NCBI GenBank assembly: GCA_946619065.1
Contig: CAMOLY010000019.1
Span: 1-13,082, forward strand
From: an uncultured Clostridia bacterium
GTDB taxonomy: Bacteria; Bacillota; Clostridia; Oscillospirales; Oscillospiraceae
Reading direction: 5' to 3'
Length of the DNA: 13,082 nt
This document shows, piece after piece, positions 8,721 to 13,082 of this stretch; position 1 is the stretch's first letter; each line of letters opens with the position of its first letter. The notes beneath the pieces are model-generated. The model was not told where the DNA came from and did not search any database. It worked only from the letters and a program-made list of their open reading frames with translations. A program made the translations under genes and the position numbers.

Positions 8721-10005
8721 GATCCACCTCCTTAGGCAGTTCCAGACAGACGGAGAAGACGGGGGAGATATTAACGGTCATGACACCGCCCGCTTCCTCG
8801 GTCAGCGTCCGAAGTGATTTGAGTCCACCCTGCTCCCGGATGGGTGCGTCCGGCTGGACTCCGTTGTTGGTAAGCCGGGCCAGAAGCCGCTCCCCGGTAT
8901 CCGTGAGCGTCATGGTCAGCTCGTCGCCTCCGGCGTGGCGGAGGGTGTTGGTCATACATTCGTGCAGGGCGGTGGTCAGAATGTGGCGCAGCGTCGGCTC
9001 CTGCGGCAGCGCGCCGTCTATGGTGATGCGAAGATTCAACTGCCGGGCGGTGGTCAGAATCAGCTCCAGCTCATCCCGCCGAAGCGTCTGGGGCTGGGCC
9101 TTGAGGAAGCTGAGGCTCTGCCGCAGCCGGGCTTCGATCTCAGCCTGTTCCGAAGCTCCGCCGCCCTGGAGCAGATAGCGCTGCATCATCAGAAGGTCTG
9201 TTCCCATCTCATCATGCAGCCGGACCCGGGCGTCCAGGATCTCCTTCTGGGCTGTCAGGGCCACAATGTCCCGGTAATACTCGGTAAGCCCGCGGTTCAG
9301 CCCGGAAAGCTGGACCTGCAGCTGCTTCAGAGACTCGCTCTTTTGCAGCAGCTCCGTCACATCGGAAGCCATGAGCAGATTCACGGGACCGCCGCGATAC
9401 CGGGCCTGGCTCTCCGAGACTACCCAGGCAGTGCCGTCGGAAAGCTCCAGCACCAACCGCCCGCGCTCCGTCATCGGCCGCTTCACCGGCAGGGATGAAT
9501 CAGTAAACAGGCGGTTGCGGAAGCGTTCGCCGTTTGCCAGATAATCCCCGGTGAGATTCTGGCAAAGGCGCTGCATGGTTTCGTTCACCAGCACGATCCG
9601 CCCCTCTGGCAGATAGAAGCACAGGCCGGCGGGAAGGCTGTCAACGGCTGCCTTGACAGACATCGGCGTAATCTGCTGCCGTTCGAGGCGGAGAAGATCA
9701 GCAAGGCACAGTCCCAACAAGAGTCCAAGGATCAGCAGCAGCCCCAAAACCAGACCAACCGGGATGGAAGCGAGCGCGTTCGCCAGGACATCTTCGGAAA
9801 CGAGATAGCCGCGCTCGGGGGCATAGACGATACAAATCGAGCCCTGAAAGGCGAGAAAGCAGACCACTGCCGCTGCCGCAATCAGGGGAACAAACCGCAG
9901 CCTACGCAGCCACAGGGCAAAGGCAAGCACTGCGCATCCGGCCAAAAACAGCAGCAGCGCAGCCAGCCCGATCCAGGAATAAGGGGTTGTGGGTACGATC
10001 TTCAC
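8692..10005 (-). CDS. Membrane sensor histidine kinase of the NarX/DesK (HisKA_3-like) type
   Basis: Predicted kinase that phosphorylates the adjacent response regulator. It has 437 aa and starts with GTG at 10005, which overlaps the stop of the preceding gene as GTGA; a G-rich Shine-Dalgarno lies upstream. Three TM helices are predicted (about 11-33, 38-60, 80-104), with only a short external stretch (about 61-79). A PAS-like segment follows (about 116-216: GLCFYLPEGRIVLVNETMQ, then VNLLMASDVTEL), then a coiled coil. The phospho-acceptor is His264 in VRLHDEMG. The ATPase region has an N box at ALHECMTNTLRHAG (Asn353) and a glycine box at EQGGLKSLR (391-399). The DNG-type motif reads TNNG, a mild departure. 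The small external surface suggests that the signal is sensed within the membrane, in the cytoplasm or through the upstream 7TM protein (inference). Confidence 0.92.
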   Translation of the reverse strand: MKIVPTTPYSWIGLAALLLFLAGCAVLAFALWLRRLRFVPLIAAAAVVCFLAFQGSICIVYAPERGYLVSEDVLANALASIPVGLVLGLLLILGLLLGLCLADLLRLERQQITPMSVKAAVDSLPAGLCFYLPEGRIVLVNETMQRLCQNLTGDYLANGERFRNRLFTDSSLPVKRPMTERGRLVLELSDGTAWVVSESQARYRGGPVNLLMASDVTELLQKSESLKQLQVQLSGLNRGLTEYYRDIVALTAQKEILDARVRLHDEMGTDLLMMQRYLLQGGGASEQAEIEARLRQSLSFLKAQPQTLRRDELELILTTARQLNLRITIDGALPQEPTLRHILTTALHECMTNTLRHAGGDELTMTLTDTGERLLARLTNNGVQPDAPIREQGGLKSLRTLTEEAGGVMTVNISPVFSVCLELPKEVDHAPSGVDRG

Positions 10006-11615
10006 GAGGCATCGCCCCCTTCCTGATAGTGGAACACCAGCAGCAGATCCGAACCGTTTTTCGTCACTGAAACCGTCTGGCGGAAGCCGCGTTTTCCGGC
10101 GGAGCCGGAGACCTCCTTCAGGGTGAAATCCTCCGCTTGCAGCAGCAGACGCAGGGACAGAAGTCCCGGCTCTGCCCGGAGAAACACCAGCAGCTTGGAA
10201 AGCGAGCTTCCGCAGGCTTCGATGACGCTCTGCAGCTGCTCGTAGGCGGCGATAATCAGGTCTGGGGGATAGTCTGCTTCCCCTTCGGCATGGGTCGCCG
10301 TCTCCACCCCGGCCAGGCGCAGATAAGTGACAGTTTCCGAAAGCGCCAGCCTGAGCTCCGCAGCACTGAGATGCCCTTCCTCAGACAGCAGCTCCAGATT
10401 GCTGCGCCGTTTGATGAAGACGCTGCGCAGGGAAATGGCCCGCAGCCGTCGGTCGAATGGCGCGTCCCGATCGTCCAGCAGGGTGTTGATCTGTTTGAGC
10501 TGAGGCTGTACGGCCCGGATAATTCTGTCATAGATCCGGTTGCGGGTTTCCAGCTTTGCCCGCTGGGCACGCACCTTTGTCTGCTCCGAAAGATAGGCGT
10601 TTCTGGTCTCGATGGCCTGGGCTGCCTCCTCCAGATCCCGGTTCAGCTGCAGCAGCGGCGCAGCGTCGGCGGCCCACTCGATGCTGCCGCCGGGAATGGA
10701 ATGCCGCATTTTCTGCCAGTCGGGGGACTCCGGCAGAGGATAGCTGCCCGCCGCGGTGATATATTTCGGCTGACCCGAATGGTCGAGTATGACTGCCGGC
10801 AGCTTTGCCAGGGAGAAGAGCCGGTCATAGTCTGTGTTGGCGGGGATGAGCCCGGTCTGGATGCAGCATTCCAGCGCCGAGATCAGGCAGAGCGTCTCCA
10901 TTTGGGTTATATTCCACACCCTGGCTCCGAACCAGCGGTGGCCGAGATCCAGAGGATAGAGCAGAAAATAGAGGATCCCCACCGCCAGCGGGACCAGCGG
11001 CAGCCAGCGCCAGCCCTGGCCGCCGAAGCGGCGGCTTTTCCGCAGGATGATGCAGAAGCTCAGAAGATACGTCGCGTAGGTGCAGCCGCTGAGCACGTAG
11101 TACAGCCAGCCGCTGACCTCACGCCCGTCGTCGTCCAGGACGCCGCTGGGGAAGGCCTTGAACCAGAAGTGCAGATCGTTGGTCAGAACGCCGACAGCCA
11201 TCACTGCGAACAGAGCGACCACAGCCCAATAGCCCCAGCCCAGGGGCTTGTCCGCCGGCCGGTAGATCTGCAGAGCTAAGGCCAGCAGCAGCACCGGGAA
11301 GCTGTTTGCCGGCAGGTAGTAGGCATACCACAGCCAGCGCCGCGCCCACAGGGGATGCAGCACCAGCAGGTAGCGGCAGAGCTGGAGGCAAAAATGCAGC
11401 AGCAGCCCGTAGGCGATCCCAATCAGCAGAACGCGCAGCTTTCGCTGGGTCACCCGCTTGCGCACCGACAGGGCCCAGACCAGGGCCAGGACGCAGCAGA
11501 AGCAGTCGGAGAAGCCGTCCAAATACTCCACGCCGTAGAGCAACAGGTGGAGCAGTCCGCACACAGCATAGGCCGCCGCAAACGCCCAAAGATTCCTTTT
11601 TTTGATGCCGCCCAT
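10002..11615 (-). CDS. 7TM sensor protein with a degenerate histidine-kinase half (pseudokinase)
   Basis: 537 aa when started at the ATG at 11615, where GGGGGT precedes it. Longer in-frame starts (to 11708) lie upstream of or within the predicted promoter. Seven TM helices are predicted (about 10-30, 37-50, 60-80, 96-118, 127-145, 168-192, 204-222), with VLTNDLHFWFKAFP at 143-156 after the fifth, a pattern known from 7TM histidine-kinase N-termini in Clostridia. A short PAS-like stretch (KLPAVILDHSGQPKYIT, 271-287) and a long coiled coil (about 318-385) follow. The dimerisation region reads RNRIYDRI where the partner kinase has RVRLHDEM, so Tyr362 replaces the phospho-acceptor His. In the ATPase-like part, AYEQLQSVIEAC (457-468) aligns with ALHECMTNTLRHA but has Ser463 for the essential Asn; no glycine box is seen. 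Kinase activity is not expected. It probably senses or scaffolds and signals through the following kinase. First gene of the triad. Confidence 0.88.
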   Translation of the reverse strand: MGGIKKRNLWAFAAAYAVCGLLHLLLYGVEYLDGFSDCFCCVLALVWALSVRKRVTQRKLRVLLIGIAYGLLLHFCLQLCRYLLVLHPLWARRWLWYAYYLPANSFPVLLLALALQIYRPADKPLGWGYWAVVALFAVMAVGVLTNDLHFWFKAFPSGVLDDDGREVSGWLYYVLSGCTYATYLLSFCIILRKSRRFGGQGWRWLPLVPLAVGILYFLLYPLDLGHRWFGARVWNITQMETLCLISALECCIQTGLIPANTDYDRLFSLAKLPAVILDHSGQPKYITAAGSYPLPESPDWQKMRHSIPGGSIEWAADAAPLLQLNRDLEEAAQAIETRNAYLSEQTKVRAQRAKLETRNRIYDRIIRAVQPQLKQINTLLDDRDAPFDRRLRAISLRSVFIKRRSNLELLSEEGHLSAAELRLALSETVTYLRLAGVETATHAEGEADYPPDLIIAAYEQLQSVIEACGSSLSKLLVFLRAEPGLLSLRLLLQAEDFTLKEVSGSAGKRGFRQTVSVTKNGSDLLLVFHYQEGGDAS

Positions 11616-11673
11616 CGTATTACCCCCAGCCCTGTGCAGCGGCGCACCCTGCGCGCCGCCTGCTGCTGGTTTC

Positions 11674-11702
11674 ATTATACAGGACATTCTCCGGTTTGTA
11701 CC
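11674..11702 (-). promoter_or_regulatory. Promoter of the signalling triad
   Basis: Minus strand: a perfect -10 TATAAT (11679-11674) with a poor -35 candidate GGTACA (11702-11697) at 17 bp. The start point would be near 11667, about 50 nt before the ATG at 11615. The weak -35 suggests dependence on an activator. A TTGGGG box lies 23 bp upstream of the -10. Confidence 0.6.
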
Positions 11703-11774
11703 CCCCAATAATGGTAGGAAAAGAAAAAAAATCTCGGATTATTACCAATTTTCAAAAAACTGGTAAAATTGGGG
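11703..11774. promoter_or_regulatory. Candidate shared operator region between divergent promoters
   Basis: The outer ends are inverted CCCCCAAT (11702-11709) and ATTGGGGG (11768-11775). Inside are a perfect inverted repeat CCAATTTT (11745-11752) / AAAATTGG (11765-11772) with a 12-bp gap, overlapping TTACCA (11742-11747) / TGGTAA (11761-11766), and a third TGGTA at 11712-11716. Between them the DNA is A-rich (11719-11731). This is AT-rich against a GC-rich background and is probably bound by a regulator; the response regulator of the neighbouring operon is the obvious candidate, without proof. Confidence 0.5.
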
Positions 11775-11797
11775 GGGCAGCGATCCCTCCGGGACGG

Positions 11798-11803
11798 TAT
11801 AAT
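11798..11803 (+). promoter_or_regulatory. -10 element of the secreted-protein gene
   Basis: A perfect TATAAT at 11798-11803. At normal spacing there is no recognisable -35 (GGGCAG at 17 bp); TTGGGG (11769-11774) sits 23 bp upstream, the same distance as on the other strand. The start would be near 11810, giving a leader of about 77 nt. Confidence 0.55.
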
Positions 11804-11886
11804 CAATCAAGAGGACGCGGCAGGAAGACCCGGAGACCGTACGATCGCGTCCGAATGGAATCGCCAATTGAGAAGGAGGATGCACC

Positions 11887-13082
11887 ATGAAAGTCAACCG
11901 CCTGATTTCGGCCCTGCTCTGCCTTGTGCTGGTGCTGGGCATTCTGCCGGTGTCGGCATCCGCGGCCGGGAAGATCACCCATGTCCGCGTGGAAGACATT
12001 GGCATACCCATCGACTATGAAACCCTGAAGACCGACTATACCGTCCCCTACAACACCGAATACGAAAAAGACAGCTACTACTCCACCGTCCGCTGGACCA
12101 AAAAGGACGGCATCACTGAGACCACCGTCGCCCCCGGCCACATGGTCCAGCCGGGCGCGACCTACTGCGCCTACATCACGCTGCATTCCAAGGACGACAC
12201 CAAGCCCTTCGACCCCTCGGTAAACTGCGACCTCAACTTCGTCTACGGCGACGGAAAGAAGGTCGGCGATAAGTGGACCGACCGCAAGCTGACCCTCCGC
12301 CGGGACAACATGGAGCTGGAGATCAAGCTGACCTTCCCGGCCATCACGATCTATGACTACACCTACGAGCTCACCAACAAGCCGGGCAAGACCCACGGCA
12401 TGCCGAAGGTGGGCGAGCATCCCTGGAGCGCGGACGACATCTGCTCCGCGATCCAGGAAAGCCAGATTTCCACCATCCTCGCCACCTGGTACAAGATCCA
12501 GGGCAGCGCGATCGTAGTCAACACCACGCACACCTTTGAAAAAGGCAGGAACTACATCCTTGAGCTGGAGATCCGCGACGGCCCCGGCGCCATCATCGAA
12601 ACGGGTACGAGCATCATCTACTATGACGACTACACCGGGCTCTTCCTGGAGGGCAAGATCAACAGCTCGAACAAGGTCTCCTATCTGTTCACGCCGATTG
12701 ACCCGCTGATCCCGGAGGCTGTGATCAACGGCTTCACCTACCCGACCGTCGGCGCGACCGTGGAGAGCGCCACCAACGCCTGGCCGGGCGCAGATACATT
12801 TGAGATGGTCAGCCAGGAGTGGTACCGCGTCAACACCCTGTTGTCTCCAAGTGAAACGTTCACCGCGCCCGCGTCCTATCGATGCGCCCTCACGATCCGG
12901 CCCAGGAGCGGCTACAAGTTCGACAGCACGACCACGGCGAAGGTCCGGGATTACGGCGGAAACGAGATCTCCATTTCGTCGACCACCCTGCTTACGGACG
13001 GCTCGCTCCGCATCTGGACCGAAAGCATCCCGATCAGCGCAAAGATGGATACGGTCTACGTCGACGACTTCATGCCGCCGGT
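11887..13082 (+). CDS. Secreted protein of tandem divergent beta-type modules, partial (C-terminus beyond right edge)
   Basis: 398 codons are visible and the frame is open to the edge. The ATG at 11887 follows AAGGAGG by 7 nt. A signal peptide (about 1-26, cleavage near ASA-AG, no lipobox) directs export. The mature part shows three modules of 110-125 aa (about 28-152, 153-275, 276-386), and the last visible residues (TVYVDDFMPP) look like the start of a fourth. Each has a Trp strand (VRWTKK 68-73, ATWYKI 199-204, EWYRV 311-315), then 19-23 residues later a turn and Tyr (VQPGATY 87-93, FEKGRNY 217-223, FTAPASY 325-331) leading into a strand (CAYITL, ILELEI, CALTIR). Such repeats are common in large cell-surface proteins of gut Clostridia, often of several hundred to thousands of residues. 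No catalytic motif or anchor is visible. Function unknown; a surface or adhesion role is inference. It is divergent from the signalling triad. Confidence 0.85.
   Translation, partial: MKVNRLISALLCLVLVLGILPVSASAAGKITHVRVEDIGIPIDYETLKTDYTVPYNTEYEKDSYYSTVRWTKKDGITETTVAPGHMVQPGATYCAYITLHSKDDTKPFDPSVNCDLNFVYGDGKKVGDKWTDRKLTLRRDNMELEIKLTFPAITIYDYTYELTNKPGKTHGMPKVGEHPWSADDICSAIQESQISTILATWYKIQGSAIVVNTTHTFEKGRNYILELEIRDGPGAIIETGTSIIYYDDYTGLFLEGKINSSNKVSYLFTPIDPLIPEAVINGFTYPTVGATVESATNAWPGADTFEMVSQEWYRVNTLLSPSETFTAPASYRCALTIRPRSGYKFDSTTTAKVRDYGGNEISISSTTLLTDGSLRIWTESIPISAKMDTVYVDDFMPP

Noticed and set aside
10137..11279. 380-codon plus-strand frame opposite the 7TM gene
   Set aside because: The sense strand encodes seven TM helices and a coiled coil with a good start; the antisense product is Gln/Arg/Pro-rich without domains.
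11616..11708. Upstream in-frame starts that would lengthen the 7TM protein by 31 residues
   Set aside because: They sit upstream of or inside the predicted -10 and start point (about 11667), and the extra residues are not hydrophobic or signal-like. The ATG at 11615 has a GGGGGT site.
11803..12531. 242-codon minus-strand frame opposite the secreted-protein gene
   Set aside because: The plus-strand frame has a strong ribosome binding site, a signal peptide and repeated modules to the window edge.

Overview
The window looks like a piece of a moderately high-GC Gram-positive gut Clostridia genome, most likely Oscillospiraceae/Ruminococcaceae-like. The grounds are strong GGAGG ribosome binding sites, lipoprotein signal peptides for every secreted sugar protein, a MalF-type permease with a long N-terminal extension, a 7TM sensor protein of a kind common in Clostridia, and a secreted protein built from repeated beta-type modules. 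The lineage is inferred from gene content and style; there is no RNA gene or taxonomic marker here.

Layout. (1) Positions 1-2815, minus strand: a sugar ABC importer, with a lipoprotein binding protein followed by an inner-membrane permease that runs off the left edge just before its EAA loop. A stable stem-loop lies between the two genes. A good sigma-A-type promoter (TAGACA-N17-TAAAAT) lies upstream of the binding protein. (2) 3072-6190, minus strand: a three-gene unit made of a small 2-TM protein, a membrane-anchored protein resembling half of a solute-binding protein, and a lipoprotein GH53 endo-beta-1,4-galactanase with Ig-like and carbohydrate-binding modules. (3) 6360-7979, plus strand: a lipoprotein GH13 alpha-amylase-family enzyme, divergent from the galactanase unit across a 169-bp promoter region. 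(4) 8027-8070: a long bidirectional terminator. (5) 8091-11615, minus strand: a three-gene signalling operon. It encodes a 7TM protein with a degenerate kinase half, a 3-TM histidine kinase and a NarL/LuxR-type response regulator. (6) 11616-11886: a divergent promoter region with near-symmetric elements. (7) 11887 to the right edge, plus strand: a secreted repeat-module protein, cut by the window end.

How it fits together. The GH53 and GH13 enzymes are predicted to be tethered outside the cell and to cut galactan and alpha-glucan into oligosaccharides. The binding protein and permease would import oligosaccharides. Which sugar they carry is open: a GH53 neighbour suggests galacto-oligosaccharides, while the MalE/MalF resemblance, the adjacent amylase and a starch-binding-like C-terminal module suggest maltodextrins. 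A CGGAAAA motif recurs in both sugar-promoter regions and may mark a common regulator.

The most interesting part is the signalling triad. Its first protein carries Tyr (RIYD) where its operon partner kinase has the phospho-accepting His (RLHD), and it has lost the ATP-binding Asn and glycine box. It looks like a pseudokinase sensor paired with an active kinase. It is transcribed divergently from the repeat-module secreted protein.
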